NCBI RefSeq assembly: GCF_014905395.1
Contig: NZ_BNDT01000001.1
Span: forward strand, 1-64,000
From: Lactococcus taiwanensis
Lineage (GTDB): Bacteria > Bacillota > Bacilli > Lactobacillales > Streptococcaceae
Direction: 5' to 3'
Length of the DNA: 64,000 bases
Shown: positions 32,743-42,040 of the stretch, in pieces
Position numbering within the stretch: the stretch's first letter is position 1
Layout: each line of letters starts with the position of its first letter
Translations under genes and position numbers: made by a program
The notes under the pieces: generated by a model
Database searches by the model: none
The model's input: only the letters and a program-made list of their open reading frames with translations
Told to the model about the DNA's origin: nothing

Positions 32743-34743
32743 TTACTCAGCAGAGAGTGCTTCAATAGTATTTAAGCGAGCAGCACGTCCACTAGGAGCA
32801 AGGCTTGCAAGTAACGCAATCAAGATGGCAACAATGATGGCAAAAATTACATTTCCTGTCGAGATTTGGACAATATTAGCACCATCAAGGAAACTTTCAA
32901 GGGCTTTATTGATGAGCGCTTGGCCTGCATAAGCGAGGACAATGGCAATTGCTGCTGAGGATACGCCAAGAATCAGGCTCTCAGAAGTAAAAAGACGAGA
33001 AATATCTTTCTTACGACCACCAAGTGCACGGATAACCCCGATTTCTTTGGTACGTTCAGCAACGCTCATGTAAGTTGTGACAACAATCATGAAAATAGAG
33101 ACGATTAAGCTAATCCCTGCGATAGCAGCAAGAACATAGCTGACGATGTTAGTAATATTGGTTACCAAATCGAGAATTGAAGTTGTACTAAAAGTGACAA
33201 ATGCTTTGTTTCCATCCACTTTAAGCGCTTGGATATCAGAGATAACGCCTTTAACATTGTCAACTTTATCTGCTGTAACAACGGCATAAGTAGCATTTGT
33301 GTCAGCATCTACGGCAGACAAGGAAGCTTTAATCGTATTGTAAGTTGCAATTACACTGCTAGAAGAACTTGAGCCAGCAGCATTTTCAGGGTCTTTTAGA
33401 ATACCAGAAATTTTAAAGTCTTTGCTGACTTGAACTGCTGTACCATTACTTGTTTTAGCTTGGAATGTGAAATTAACTGTTTTCCCAACCAGGGATTTAT
33501 AATCCGCATTGAGGGCTTTTGCATCGGCAGTATGGAGAGCAATTTCACCATCTTTAGGCTTAGCCCCAGCGGCATATTCGTCGTTGATATTCGACTCAGT
33601 CCAAGTATCAAGTGTGAATAAACCAGCTTTTGTTTTATCATTGTATTTGAGACTACTCATTCCTGAAAGTGAATAAGTAGGTTCTACCTTTTTGACATGA
33701 TCAATGTTCTTGAGTTTATTGAGGTGATCATTATCAAGGTTTCCAGTAGAAGTTCCAAGTTCTTGTTGACTTTGCTGGAGCGCCTGTTCGTTACTGAGTT
33801 TATTATCCGTAGTGGTACGCTTGAATACGGTCACGACATTAGGGTTAACATTTGAACTGATCGTGTCATTCATATATTTGGTCGCACCATTGCCTAAACC
33901 TAAGAAGAAAATGACGGAGAAGAGTCCAATCGCTGTACCTAGTGCAATTAACAAGTTAATTTTCCAAGAGTGCGTAAAGTGTTTGAAGGCGGTGCGGAAA
34001 GTATCACGATAAGTCAATGCTTTAGATTGGACACGTTCGTGACTTTCGACTGGATAAGCTGGTTTTAGCCGCTCATCCCCTGTAATTTGTCCATCTGCTA
34101 AGCGAATGATACGTGTCCCATAGTCAGCAACTTCTTGAGAGTGAGTGACAACGATTACCGTTTTACCCGATTGAGCAATTTCACGGAGTAAAGCGAGGAC
34201 TTCTTTAGTATTCTGTGAATCTAAGGCACCTGTAGGTTCGTCGGCTAAAATAATCTCAGGGTCAGAGGCTAAAGCTCGCGCGATAGCGACCCGTTGTTTT
34301 TGCCCACCAGAGAGTTGCGAAGGATTTTTCTTACGATGCTCATAAAGCCCAACTTGTTTGGTCAACTCAATAGCGCGTGCATGACGTTCTTTATCTGAAA
34401 GATTCGTCATTTTCAGGCTGATTAAGATGTTATCTAAAACGCTCAAATAACTCACTAAGTTAAACGATTGGAAGATGAAACCAATCGTATCACGCCGATA
34501 GGCATCCATATCTTTTTCTTTTTTTGTTTTTTGAGCAATGCCATCAACGATAACATCCCCTTCGTATTTACGATCCAGACCACCGATGATGTTCATGAGA
34601 GTTGATTTCCCGCCCCCGGATTCTCCAAGAAGGCTAACGAAATCTCCCCGCTCAAACTCGAGGTCAATTCCTTTTAAGACGGGAAACTCTTCTTTTCCGA
34701 GGAAATAAGATTTTCGGATATTTTTTAGCTCCAAAACTGCCAT
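32743..34743 (-). CDS. MacB-type ABC transporter, fused ATPase and permease
   Basis: 666 residues. N-terminal ATPase (1-230): Walker [11 protein letters not shown]-loop FIFQSFNL, signature [15 protein letters not shown], Walker [14 protein letters not shown]. Then a MacB-type permease: one helix near 265-285, a large extracellular domain of about 230 residues (Lys/Asp/Ser/Thr-rich, including SSSSSS), and three C-terminal helices with the FtsX-like [16 protein letters not shown] motif. Such proteins use mechanotransmission to export peptides, toxins or antibiotics. No partner protein gene is adjacent. The start has AAAGAGAA before it. Confidence 0.9.
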   Translation of the reverse strand: MAVLELKNIRKSYFLGKEEFPVLKGIDLEFERGDFVSLLGESGGGKSTLMNIIGGLDRKYEGDVIVDGIAQKTKKEKDMDAYRRDTIGFIFQSFNLVSYLSVLDNILISLKMTNLSDKERHARAIELTKQVGLYEHRKKNPSQLSGGQKQRVAIARALASDPEIILADEPTGALDSQNTKEVLALLREIAQSGKTVIVVTHSQEVADYGTRIIRLADGQITGDERLKPAYPVESHERVQSKALTYRDTFRTAFKHFTHSWKINLLIALGTAIGLFSVIFFLGLGNGATKYMNDTISSNVNPNVVTVFKRTTTDNKLSNEQALQQSQQELGTSTGNLDNDHLNKLKNIDHVKKVEPTYSLSGMSSLKYNDKTKAGLFTLDTWTESNINDEYAAGAKPKDGEIALHTADAKALNADYKSLVGKTVNFTFQAKTSNGTAVQVSKDFKISGILKDPENAAGSSSSSSVIATYNTIKASLSAVDADTNATYAVVTADKVDNVKGVISDIQALKVDGNKAFVTFSTTSILDLVTNITNIVSYVLAAIAGISLIVSIFMIVVTTYMSVAERTKEIGVIRALGGRKKDISRLFTSESLILGVSSAAIAIVLAYAGQALINKALESFLDGANIVQISTGNVIFAIIVAILIALLASLAPSGRAARLNTIEALSAE

Positions 34744-34800
34744 AAATAATTCTCTTTTCTAAAATGTGTGTATTTTAATTATACCTTAAATTCCTTAAAT

Positions 34801-34828
34801 AAAAATAAGACCAAGGTCTTATTTTTTT
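34801..34828. terminator. Bidirectional terminator
   Basis: AAAAATAAGACC and GGTCTTATTTTT with an AA loop; T runs on both strands. Ends the minus-strand zinc ribbon gene. Confidence 0.82.
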
Positions 34829-34832
34829 GAAA

Positions 34833-35051
34833 TCAGCCATTTAATAGAAAATCTAGAATATTCATTCCTGTGCTTGTTTGGGCTTTATAAAGCTCCGTAT
34901 AACCACACTGGGCACAAGAAATAGTAATGTATTTCTTATTTTGAACATTAAAAAACTTAGAAAAGTCCCCACCTGTAGCTTGAAATTGGTCCTGTTCAAA
35001 AGTGTGGTTAGCACACTTTAAACAAGTATATTGCTGTTTATAACCATTCAT
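34833..35051 (-). CDS. Zinc ribbon nucleic-acid-binding protein (YpzI/DUF2089-like size)
   Basis: About 72 residues. Two Cys pairs, CLKC near the start and CAQC about 40 residues later, form a zinc ribbon; GYTELYKAQTS follows, as in small uncharacterised Firmicute zinc ribbon proteins. GGAGGA 7 bases upstream sets the start at 35051, 11 residues inside the longest frame. Function unknown; nucleic-acid or protein binding is likely from the fold. Confidence 0.75.
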   Translation of the reverse strand: MNGYKQQYTCLKCANHTFEQDQFQATGGDFSKFFNVQNKKYITISCAQCGYTELYKAQTSTGMNILDFLLNG

Positions 35052-35304
35052 TGAAAAATCCTCCGTCTCCTCTAGTTGCTCCACTTTTCTCTCTTTTATT
35101 ATAGCGTAAAAGCTTTGGATTATTTAATGATTTGAGAAAGCTCGAGAACTGAACATGTACGCGTTTACTTAACATTATTATAAACTATGGCCACTATATT
35201 GCAAAGAAAATGGCTTAGCTAGGCTTTAGATGGAATAAAAGACTAAAAAATAAGCGCTGACAGCCTGTGTAAGAACCCTCTTCATGGAAAAGTAGCGTTA
35301 AATT

Positions 35305-35324
35305 TACTGACAGCTCTGTCAGTA
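35305..35324. repeat. Dispersed palindrome copy 11, upstream of the DUF1275 gene
   Basis: TACTGACAGCTCTGTCAGTA; the inverted repeat extends to 35302-35327 (12-bp arms ATTTACTGACAG/CTGTCAGTAAAT). It lies in the 344-base gap 35052-35395, which otherwise shows only the promoter at its right end. Confidence 0.88.
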
Positions 35325-35382
35325 AATGGTCTGTCAAAAAGTGATGAAAACGGATAAAATTCGTCAGACGGCGTTTTTTTGT

Positions 35383-35388
35383 TATAAT
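35383..35388 (+). promoter_or_regulatory. -10 box placing transcription start at the DUF1275 ATG
   Basis: TATAAT ends 7 bases before the ATG at 35396, predicting a leaderless transcript. The -35 region (TTCGTC) is weak. Confidence 0.5.
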
Positions 35389-35395
35389 TTTAGCT

Positions 35396-36055
35396 ATGGA
35401 TAAACAAGTTAAGGAAAAAATGCGCATCGCATTGCTCTTTGCATTAAATGCAGGTTTTATGGATGGTTTCTCATTTTTCCATTTTGATGATCGTTTTATA
35501 GGTGCGCAGTCAGGAAATTTAATACAAGCGGGAATTAACATTGCTCAAGGAAATTTTCCTCGTTTTTGGAATTTTGTAATTCCAATGATTTTCTTTGTTT
35601 TAGGGGTTATGACTCGAGGCTTTTACTCCCATTATTTGATGAAACGTCACCGTTTTGATGCCACCTATCTCTTACTCATTCAATGGTTAGGAGTGACTAC
35701 TTTTGCTATTGCTTATGGCTTAGGATTGCAACTTCCTGTGTCCGTCTATGTAGGACTTTTTAGTTTCTTTATGGCAATTCAATATGATGCCTTTACAAAA
35801 GTACATGGTCGCGCCTACGGGAGTATCTTCATGACGGGGAATATGAAATCAATGTCGGCTAATCTTGCTCAGTATTTTTTAACCAAGGATCAAGAAAAAC
35901 TACGCTCTGCAGGAATTTATGTGTTGTTGATTGGAATTTTCTTTTTGGGGGCCATTATCGCCACCTTAGCGGGAAATTGGTTTGGCAGCTGGACAATGCT
36001 TGGCTCGACCATCTTGATTGGTGCGGCTTATCTGATTATGCGATTTGAAGTATGA
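35396..36055 (+). CDS. DUF1275 (YoaK-like) membrane protein
   Basis: 219 residues with six predicted membrane helices. The N-terminal NAGFMDGFSFF and AQSGNLIQAGI segments and the central FMTGNMKSMS repeat motif (T-G-N-x) identify DUF1275. Function in the family is not established. No ribosome-binding site is present at the ATG; the promoter position suggests leaderless translation. Confidence 0.85.
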   Translation: MDKQVKEKMRIALLFALNAGFMDGFSFFHFDDRFIGAQSGNLIQAGINIAQGNFPRFWNFVIPMIFFVLGVMTRGFYSHYLMKRHRFDATYLLLIQWLGVTTFAIAYGLGLQLPVSVYVGLFSFFMAIQYDAFTKVHGRAYGSIFMTGNMKSMSANLAQYFLTKDQEKLRSAGIYVLLIGIFFLGAIIATLAGNWFGSWTMLGSTILIGAAYLIMRFEV

Positions 36056-36120
36056 TAATTTAAAAACTTGATAATCCTCAAGTTTTTAAACCAATAAATG
36101 ATTTATAATAAGGTAAAAGT

Positions 36121-36140
36121 TACTGACCAGCCTGTCAGTA
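36121..36140. repeat. Dispersed palindrome copy 12, upstream of flp
   Basis: TACTGACCAGCCTGTCAGTA, about 30 bases before the flp start. Confidence 0.85.
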
Positions 36141-36170
36141 ATGACAAAAAGGATGGGAGATGAATAAAAA

Positions 36171-36833
36171 GTGCAAGAACATCATTGTATCACACAGGTT
36201 CCCCTTTTCAGTCAACTCGCACCAGAGGAACTTGCGAAAGTAGAGCAAGTGGTTCAGCACCAGAGCTTTCAGAAGGGAGAGCTTGTCTTATCGCCAGTCC
36301 AAGCACCCCGTTTGGTCATTGTAGCAAAAGGTGCCTTAAAAATCTATCGGCTTTCCGCAAGCGGTAAAGAGCAACTTCTGCGAGTGATAGAGCCTGGCGG
36401 TTACGAAGGAGAAGCTGCGCTTTTTGGTGTTGTCAATGAAAATATGTTTGGTGAGGTGATAAAAGATAGCGTGGTTTGTTTTGTAAAAAGCGAAGCTTTT
36501 AAAGAATTGCTTATGAATAACCCTGCACTGAGCTTAAAACTTTTAGAAATCAATGCTCAAAAAGCTGAACAAACAGAGCAACAAGCTGCTTATTTGGTCA
36601 TGGAAAGTATCGAAAACCGCCTTGCTCACTACCTTTTACAACTTGCAAAAGCTACTGAAAGTTTAAATTTTGTTCTCCCGATGAAGATGAAGGACTTAGC
36701 TAATTTCCTTGGGACTACACCAGAAACTCTTTCACGCAAATTCAAAGGGTTTGAGATGGCCCAGTGTATTGAACGGCAGGGGAAAAAAATCCACCTCCTT
36801 GATCCAATGGCTTTAGAAGCGCACTATACTTAG
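36171..36833 (+). CDS. flp: Flp, FNR/CRP family transcription regulator
   Basis: 220 residues. A cyclic-nucleotide-binding-type beta roll (about 15-120; VIVAKGALKIYRL, GGYEGEAALFG) is followed by a dimer helix and a C-terminal helix-turn-helix (MKDLANFLGTTPETLSRKF). It lacks the four-Cys cluster of FNR but has Cys6 and a Cys near residue 104; in lactococcal and lactobacillal Flp proteins a Cys pair senses oxidation. The start is GTG at 36171 after GGGAG. It sits between the cyd and men clusters, which makes oxygen or redox control of respiration an attractive but unproven role. Confidence 0.88.
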   Translation: MQEHHCITQVPLFSQLAPEELAKVEQVVQHQSFQKGELVLSPVQAPRLVIVAKGALKIYRLSASGKEQLLRVIEPGGYEGEAALFGVVNENMFGEVIKDSVVCFVKSEAFKELLMNNPALSLKLLEINAQKAEQTEQQAAYLVMESIENRLAHYLLQLAKATESLNFVLPMKMKDLANFLGTTPETLSRKFKGFEMAQCIERQGKKIHLLDPMALEAHYT

Positions 36834-36835
36834 TT

Positions 36836-36862
36836 AAAAAAGTCCATAAGCTGGACTTTTTT
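36836..36862 (+). terminator. Terminator of flp
   Basis: AAAAAAGTCC and GGACTTTTTT form a 10-bp stem with a 7-base loop. Confidence 0.85.
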
Positions 36863-36966
36863 GCATAAAATATTTGCATTGCATCATTAAAAAATATGAA
36901 GACCAACCTTGAGGAGAGTTTGATAGAATAATAAGAAAGAAATAATATAGAATCTAGGTAGAGTTT

Positions 36967-38070
36967 ATGACAAAAAATCGTTCACATTTTGATCACGTGG
37001 GAAGCTTTCTTCGTCCTCAAGAACTTAAGACTGCGCGTAATCAATACGAAGCGAATCAACTTTCACTTGCTGACTACAAGACGGTACAACATGAAGCCAT
37101 TGAAAAACTTGTAAAAAAAGAAGTGGCAGTTGGACTAACTTCAGTAACAGATGGTGAATTTAACCGCTCATGGTGGCATTTAGACTTTCTCTGGGGGCTT
37201 AACGGAGTGGGTAAATATGAGCAAACTGATTCTTACAAGTTTCACGGGGCAAAAACCCGCACTACAAATATTGAATTGACTTCAAAAGTTGCTTATAATC
37301 CGAACCATCCCTTTTTTGAGGATTTTGAATTTCTTAAATCTATCCTCCCACCAGGTGTTGAACCTAAAGTAACTATCCCTTCCCCTTCGTTAATTCCAAA
37401 TCGTGATGGTCGTTCAGACCGTTGGCCAGAATTTTATGGAAGTTGGGAAGAATTCTTAGATGATTTGGCTCAAGCTTATCATGAAACTTTGCTCCATTTT
37501 TATGAATTGGGTGCGCGTTATATTCAACTGGACGATACGACTTGGGCTTATCTTATTGCCAGATTACTAGATGATCCAGAAAATCATGAAAAGTATGTTA
37601 AGATGTGTGAAGACATTGTCTATCTTGTTAATCAACTCTTGAAGGATTTACCTGAGGACTTGAGAGTTTCAACTCATATTTGTCGAGGGAATTTCAAATC
37701 AACTTATTTATTTGAGGGTTCTTATGAGCCTGTGGCAAAATACTTAGGTCAGCTTAATTATGATACTTTCTTTTTAGAATACGATGATGCTCGCTCAGGT
37801 TCTTTTGCTCCTTTAGCAGAAATCTGGAATCAACGAAAAGATGTCTTGCTTGTGCTAGGACTTTTCACTTCTAAACATCCAGAACTTGAAAAGTATGAAG
37901 ACATTAAAGCTCGCTTAGACGAGGCGCTTGAATCGATTCCACTTGAAAATTTAGCACTTTCAACACAATGTGGATTTGCTTCTACAGAAGAAGGAAACGA
38001 TTTGACTGAAGAAGAAGAATGGTCTAAATTAGCACATATTAAAAAGTTTGTGGATGAAATTTGGAAATAA
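36967..38070 (+). CDS. MetE C-terminal-like methyltransferase (YxjG/YxjH family)
   Basis: 367 residues, about half the size of MetE and corresponding to its zinc-binding catalytic barrel. Zinc ligands are visible as His-x-Cys in STHICRGN, Glu in FLEYDD and Cys in STQCGFAS. The N-terminal DHVGSFLRP and VTDGEFNR segments are typical of the single-domain family. Members probably make methionine from homocysteine with a methyl donor other than polyglutamyl folate. No S-box or T-box is found upstream. A short leader and terminator make it monocistronic. Confidence 0.88.
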   Translation: MTKNRSHFDHVGSFLRPQELKTARNQYEANQLSLADYKTVQHEAIEKLVKKEVAVGLTSVTDGEFNRSWWHLDFLWGLNGVGKYEQTDSYKFHGAKTRTTNIELTSKVAYNPNHPFFEDFEFLKSILPPGVEPKVTIPSPSLIPNRDGRSDRWPEFYGSWEEFLDDLAQAYHETLLHFYELGARYIQLDDTTWAYLIARLLDDPENHEKYVKMCEDIVYLVNQLLKDLPEDLRVSTHICRGNFKSTYLFEGSYEPVAKYLGQLNYDTFFLEYDDARSGSFAPLAEIWNQRKDVLLVLGLFTSKHPELEKYEDIKARLDEALESIPLENLALSTQCGFASTEEGNDLTEEEEWSKLAHIKKFVDEIWK

Positions 38071-38073
38071 GAG

Positions 38074-38101
38074 AAAAGTGGTAGAGGCTACCACTTTTTT
38101 T
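38074..38101 (+). terminator. Terminator of the MetE-like gene
   Basis: AAAAGTGGTAG and CTACCACTTTT form an 11-bp stem with a 3-base loop and T run. Confidence 0.9.
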
Positions 38102-38193
38102 GTTTGTCAGTAAAGATTAAATGGCGCATAAGCGAAATGAGCTTTGCTTTGTTATAATAGACTTAAGCAAAAATAAAGAAAGCGAGAAAAAAT

Positions 38194-38946
38194 ATGAAAT
38201 TAACAGCACTAGGTGTTTGGGGCGGATATCCTACGCGCGATGCCGGAACAACCTCTTATCTTTTACAATCAGAATCAGGTTTTAACCTGCTTTTAGATTG
38301 TGGTTCACGCGCGGTGACAGAACTTGAACATGAATTGCAACCAACTCAACTTGATGGAGTTATTTTGAGTCATTATCATGAAGACCATATTGCAGATTTG
38401 GGGGCTCTGCGCCAATATCGTCAGCTTTATCCATTGGGTCAAGATGGTTGGGATGGCATGATGTTGCCTATTTATGGCCATGGGGAAAATGAATATGAAT
38501 TTTCTAAACTAACTTTGGATAAGGTTTCTGAAGGTCATCTTTATGATGTCGAAAATGGAACAAAAGTTGGTCCTTTTGATATTACTTTTCTAAAAACAGT
38601 TCATCCTGTGGTGAATTATGCCATGCGCATTGTTGAACGCAGAACGGGACAAGTTTTGATTTATACTGGAGATACTGGCTATTTTGATGAATTGACTGAC
38701 TTTGCCAAAGCGGCTGACCTTCTTCTTGCTGATGTTTATTTCTTTAAGGACAAAGCAAAAATGCCTAATCACTTATCATCCATTGAAGCCGGTCAAATTG
38801 CTAAGGAGGCAAAGGTTAAAAAATTAATTTTGACGCATCTGCCACAATTTGGTGATTTGGATATTTTACTGACGGAAGCAAAAGAAGCAGCGGGAGATAC
38901 TGTCATTACTGATTTAGCAGTTCCGCATAAAAAATGGCAGCTCTAA
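38194..38946 (+). CDS. Metallo-beta-lactamase fold hydrolase, RNase Z-like (YhfI type)
   Basis: 250 residues. The H-x-H-x-D-H motif is SHYHEDHIAD, with further metal ligands His in TVHPVVNYAMRI, Asp in YTGDTGYFDE and His in LTHLPQFGD. This matches YhfI-like hydrolases related to tRNase Z but lacking the exosite arm. Substrate unknown. Its stop overlaps the tadA start (TAATG). Confidence 0.88.
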   Translation: MKLTALGVWGGYPTRDAGTTSYLLQSESGFNLLLDCGSRAVTELEHELQPTQLDGVILSHYHEDHIADLGALRQYRQLYPLGQDGWDGMMLPIYGHGENEYEFSKLTLDKVSEGHLYDVENGTKVGPFDITFLKTVHPVVNYAMRIVERRTGQVLIYTGDTGYFDELTDFAKAADLLLADVYFFKDKAKMPNHLSSIEAGQIAKEAKVKKLILTHLPQFGDLDILLTEAKEAAGDTVITDLAVPHKKWQL

Positions 38947-39419
38947 TGATGCAAGTTTTTACAGAAGAAGAAAAAGAATTTTTTATGGAAGAAGCACTCA
39001 AAGAAGCGCAGAAAGCAGCTGAAAATGAGGAGGTTCCTATTGGAGTTGTCATTGTTAAAGACGGCGAAATTATTGCGCGTGATTTCAATAGGCGAGAGCT
39101 TGATGGTCGGGCGACCCATCACGCTGAAGTTTGTGCGATTGAAGCAGCAAATCAGGCAGTGGGAAATTGGCGACTCCTTGATTGCGCCCTCTTTGTCACC
39201 ATTGAACCTTGTGTCATGTGTGTCGGAGCAATTGGGTTGGCGCGGATTCCACAAGTCTACTTCGGGGCGACAAATCCTAAATTTGGAGGAACAGTCAGTC
39301 TCTATCAGATTTTAGAAGACAAGCGACTGAACCATCGCGTCCAAGTAGAATCGGGGATTTTAGAAGACGAGTGTGCAAAAATCATGCAAGATTTCTTTAA
39401 AAATAGACGAAAAAAATAA
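38946..39419 (+). CDS. tadA: tRNA adenosine(34) deaminase
   Basis: About 157 residues. It converts A34 to inosine in tRNA-Arg(ACG). Zinc site HAE (ATHHAEVCAIEAA, catalytic Glu) and PCxxC (EPCVMCVGAI) are present, and FGATNPKFGG follows as in TadA. An upstream ATG at 38934 is in frame, but the TAATG coupling with the preceding gene suggests 38946 or 38949. It is followed immediately by the SRP RNA gene, an order seen in streptococci. Confidence 0.93.
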   Translation: MMQVFTEEEKEFFMEEALKEAQKAAENEEVPIGVVIVKDGEIIARDFNRRELDGRATHHAEVCAIEAANQAVGNWRLLDCALFVTIEPCVMCVGAIGLARIPQVYFGATNPKFGGTVSLYQILEDKRLNHRVQVESGILEDECAKIMQDFFKNRRKK

Positions 39420-39423
39420 ATTG

Positions 39424-39432
39424 TGTTATAAT
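39424..39432 (+). promoter_or_regulatory. Promoter of the SRP RNA gene
   Basis: TGTTATAAT is a perfect extended -10; transcription is predicted to start at 39439. Confidence 0.75.
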
Positions 39433-39437
39433 AGTTT

Positions 39438-39518
39438 TCGGAGCAATAAGTTTCTTACGAAGCGTGTCAGGACCTGACGGTAGCAGCACTAAGTATGGGG
39501 CTTATGTGCTCTTTTTTT
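39438..39518 (+). ncRNA. ffs: Small bacterial signal recognition particle RNA (4.5S type)
   Basis: The universal helix 8 sequence is present: GTCAGGACCTGACGGTAGCAGC (symmetric and asymmetric internal loops around the GGAC tetraloop, quoted as GTCAGGACCTGAC then GGTAGCAGC). The ends pair as GGAGCA-ATAAG with CTTAT-GTGCTC, closing a single hairpin of about 80 bases; a T run after it ends transcription. It forms the SRP with Ffh for membrane protein targeting. The short form without the Alu domain is normal for lactic acid bacteria. Confidence 0.95.
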
Positions 39519-39591
39519 TGTTTCTAAATAAAACAAATCTATTATAATCTCGCTTGAAACTCCTCAGGTGGAAGATCATTTAGTTATAAAA

Positions 39592-39621
39592 TGAAGGCTA
39601 TTTTGAAAGGGAGCCTTTTTT
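39592..39621 (+). terminator. Terminator-like hairpin in the gap after ffs
   Basis: AAGGCT and AGCCTT around a 12-base loop, followed by TTTT. The short stem makes it a weak candidate. Confidence 0.4.
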
Positions 39622-39640
39622 ATTTAAGAGGATAGAGAAT

Positions 39641-39748
39641 ATGTACGCAAATAAGATGGTTAATCTTAAAATACTGAGAGCTGCATCTCCTTTCGATTGC
39701 CTCTTTGACGACTTTTTTAGGAGATGGCGTATCGAGCGTCCGATATAA
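39641..39748 (+). CDS. Possible 35-residue peptide upstream of the Rgg-type regulator
   Basis: ATG at 39641 follows AGAGGATAGAG. The product (MYANKMVNLKILRAASPFD, then CLFDDFFRRWRIERPI) is amphipathic and ends basic. It is not a typical SHP pheromone precursor, which would be about 20-25 hydrophobic residues. A competing frame runs on the opposite strand over the same bases, and an inverted repeat (ATCTCCT/AGGAGAT) lies inside. Reported as a possibility only. Confidence 0.25.
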   Translation: MYANKMVNLKILRAASPFDCLFDDFFRRWRIERPI

Positions 39749-39791
39749 CGGAACAACGGACAAAAATCTTTTCCCTTGTTAAACAATGTAT

Positions 39792-39797
39792 TATAAT
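39792..39797 (+). promoter_or_regulatory. -10 box of the Rgg-type regulator gene
   Basis: TATAAT, about 45 bases before the start codon; -35 unclear. Confidence 0.45.
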
Positions 39798-39842
39798 GAA
39801 TATAACATTAATTCTCTATCCTTTTAGAATGAGGCACTTAAA

Positions 39843-40673
39843 ATGGTTTATAAAAAGTATGGTGAAGTATTCAAAAGAATTCGCAAGCAACAGGGCTTTG
39901 CTATTTCTGATTTTACCTCAATTGGTATTCCCAAATCCACACTGTCAGATTTCGAGTGTGGGAAAACGATGATGAGTTTGGAAAAAGTGGACTCAGCACT
40001 GCAAAGAATGGGAAGTGGTTTAGCACAGTTTGATAATTATCTGAACAACTATATAACGGCAGATACTGTTTTATTATTAGAAGAAGCTGAGGAAGCGTAT
40101 TTCAAAGATGATAGGAAAAAGTTGGAAGAACTTCTAACTATTAGTGAGCAACAACAATATAGGGTTGTTTATTCAGCAATAAAGATTATATTAGGTAGGC
40201 AAGAAGTTCAAGATATAAGCCGAACGACTACTTTTTTATTCGATGCACAGACTTGGGGCCATGCCGAACTGTACATTTATTATATTATCATGGACTTTTT
40301 GGATAATAATGAAATTTTAAAGATCTATGATAATTTCAAGAAAAATAGTAATGGAATTTGTGAATCTAGGATATTTAATAGAGAGATTGTTTTAGCTTTG
40401 TGCAGAGCTTCGAATGTATTAGCTTATCGTGGTTATAAAAGCGATTCACTAAAAATAATAAAATATATGGAAAAGCAAAAGCTGACAGAAGACAGAATGT
40501 TCTTGAGAATGTTACTTTATGGTACAAAAGGAGTTTGGATTTATCATTTTTTGAATAAAGATGAAGGGAGGGAAAAAATAAAATTCTTTCTTGATATTCA
40601 AAAAAAACTAAGTCCCTCAGAAATTTATATGTATTTTAATAAGCGATACCAAAAATATATAAATATTATATAG
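39843..40673 (+). CDS. Rgg/GadR/MutR family transcriptional regulator
   Basis: 276 residues. An N-terminal XRE helix-turn-helix (GEVFKRIRKQQGFAISDF, then PKSTLSDFECGKTMMSLEKV) is followed by an all-helical TPR-like domain (about 75-276) that in Rgg proteins binds a short peptide. Bacteriocin, stress and virulence genes are typical targets. The gene and the peptidase gene after it look more AT-rich than their neighbours and sit between ffs and the menaquinone cluster, as an acquired pair might. A cognate peptide gene is not obvious (see the 35-codon frame upstream). Confidence 0.82.
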   Translation: MVYKKYGEVFKRIRKQQGFAISDFTSIGIPKSTLSDFECGKTMMSLEKVDSALQRMGSGLAQFDNYLNNYITADTVLLLEEAEEAYFKDDRKKLEELLTISEQQQYRVVYSAIKIILGRQEVQDISRTTTFLFDAQTWGHAELYIYYIIMDFLDNNEILKIYDNFKKNSNGICESRIFNREIVLALCRASNVLAYRGYKSDSLKIIKYMEKQKLTEDRMFLRMLLYGTKGVWIYHFLNKDEGREKIKFFLDIQKKLSPSEIYMYFNKRYQKYINII

Positions 40674-40767
40674 CCTGAGTAATAATAACCCAAACATTAT
40701 CAGTAAAAGAGGCGGTATAAAAAAATTAAAGCAATCAGAATAACACATAATGTTAAAGGAGATAGAA

Positions 40768-42000
40768 ATGAAAACAGAGCAAAAACTAAATATTTTTAAA
40801 GATATTGTAGCTATAGATACACAAGATAAAGACGAAAAAAAGGTTGCTGATTACCTTGCCCAATTATTTAAGAAGTATGGTATTGATGCTCGTAATATAG
40901 AAGTTAGTCCAGGGAGGGATAATCTTATTGCTTCCTTTGGAGAAGGTGAAAAAGTACTAGGGCTCACGGGACACATGGACGTGGTAAGTATAGGTGAAAA
41001 AAATAGCTGGACACATGATCCATTTGATTTGTATGAAAAAAATGGAAATCTTTTTGGACGTGGGACGTCTGATATGAAGAGTGGGCTTGCTGCGCTTGCT
41101 ATAGCGATGATTGAACTGAAAGAGTCGGGTGAAAAATTTAATGGACAAATCAAGTTCTTAGCAACAGTAGATGAAGAAAAAAATGAATCGGGAGCAGAAA
41201 AATTTGTCGAATTAGGAGAAGTTGAAGATTTAGATGCTCTTATCGTTGCGGAGCCCTCTGGTGTTAATAAAAAAGAGATAGAAAATAATATTGGAAGTCT
41301 TCCTCTTCCAGATGAAAAAATACAAAAATTATTGAATGATAATAAAACTCAAGAACAACATTTTTTGATTTATGCGCATAATGGCTCTTACGATTACAAA
41401 GTTACTTCAACTGGCAAGACAGCCCATAGTTCAATGCCTCACTTGGGCATTAATGCAATAAATAATTTGATTATGTTTTATAATAAGCAAGAAGAATATT
41501 TTCAAAACACTAAATTAGTGGATGATACTTTAGGTAAGATTATTCCCGTAACGACATTGATAGATGGTGGGGATCAAATAAACTCCGTACCTGCGACAGC
41601 AAGTTTAACAGGGCGCATAAGGACTACACCAACGCATAATGCTGATATAATAACTCGTGACTTAGAAGCTATTATTGAAGAATTAAATAAAAAGCATGGG
41701 ACCCGTTTGGAGCTAGAGGTAATAAATAATAAGCTTCCTGTTAAAAGTGATCCCAACTCCTCCTTTATAAAACTTGTAAAAGAATTAGGAGAAAAATATT
41801 TGATGCAAGATTACCCCCTTAGAGCTGTGGCAGGTGGTACAGATGCAGCTACATTCTTAAAAGGAAATCCTAACCTGCAAGTAGCTGTTGTAGGTCCGGG
41901 TAACAATACAAGCCACATGGTAGATGAGTACGTTAATAAAGAGATTTATCTAAAATGTATTGAGTTTTATAAAGAAGTAATCAAAGAATTCTTAAAATAA
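40768..42000 (+). CDS. M20 family peptidase (ArgE/DapE/ACY1 group)
   Basis: About 410 residues. Metal-site motifs: GHMDVV (His, Asp), GRGTSDMKSG (bridging Asp), VDEEKNES (catalytic Glu-Glu pair), AEPSG, and His in NNTSHMVDEY near the C-terminus. The central dimerisation domain starts near SYDYKVTSTGKTAHSSMP. A substrate of deacylated or desuccinylated amino acids, or dipeptides, is likely from the family; this cannot be narrowed. AAAGGAG at 40755-40761 supports 40768 rather than the longer frame at 40750. It follows the Rgg-type gene by 94 bases and may be under its control. Confidence 0.85.
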   Translation: MKTEQKLNIFKDIVAIDTQDKDEKKVADYLAQLFKKYGIDARNIEVSPGRDNLIASFGEGEKVLGLTGHMDVVSIGEKNSWTHDPFDLYEKNGNLFGRGTSDMKSGLAALAIAMIELKESGEKFNGQIKFLATVDEEKNESGAEKFVELGEVEDLDALIVAEPSGVNKKEIENNIGSLPLPDEKIQKLLNDNKTQEQHFLIYAHNGSYDYKVTSTGKTAHSSMPHLGINAINNLIMFYNKQEEYFQNTKLVDDTLGKIIPVTTLIDGGDQINSVPATASLTGRIRTTPTHNADIITRDLEAIIEELNKKHGTRLELEVINNKLPVKSDPNSSFIKLVKELGEKYLMQDYPLRAVAGGTDAATFLKGNPNLQVAVVGPGNNTSHMVDEYVNKEIYLKCIEFYKEVIKEFLK

Positions 42001-42040
42001 GATGAATAAATAATTTAAGATGAATAAATAATTATGGTTA

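Noticed and set aside
36863-36966. SAM riboswitch or T-box before the MetE-like gene
   Set aside because: The gap is only about 100 bases and shows neither the S-box core nor T-box sequences.
39598-39786. Minus-strand frame of 62 codons between ffs and the Rgg-type gene
   Set aside because: No convincing ribosome-binding site and it overlaps the predicted plus-strand promoter region; neither strand is strongly coding here.
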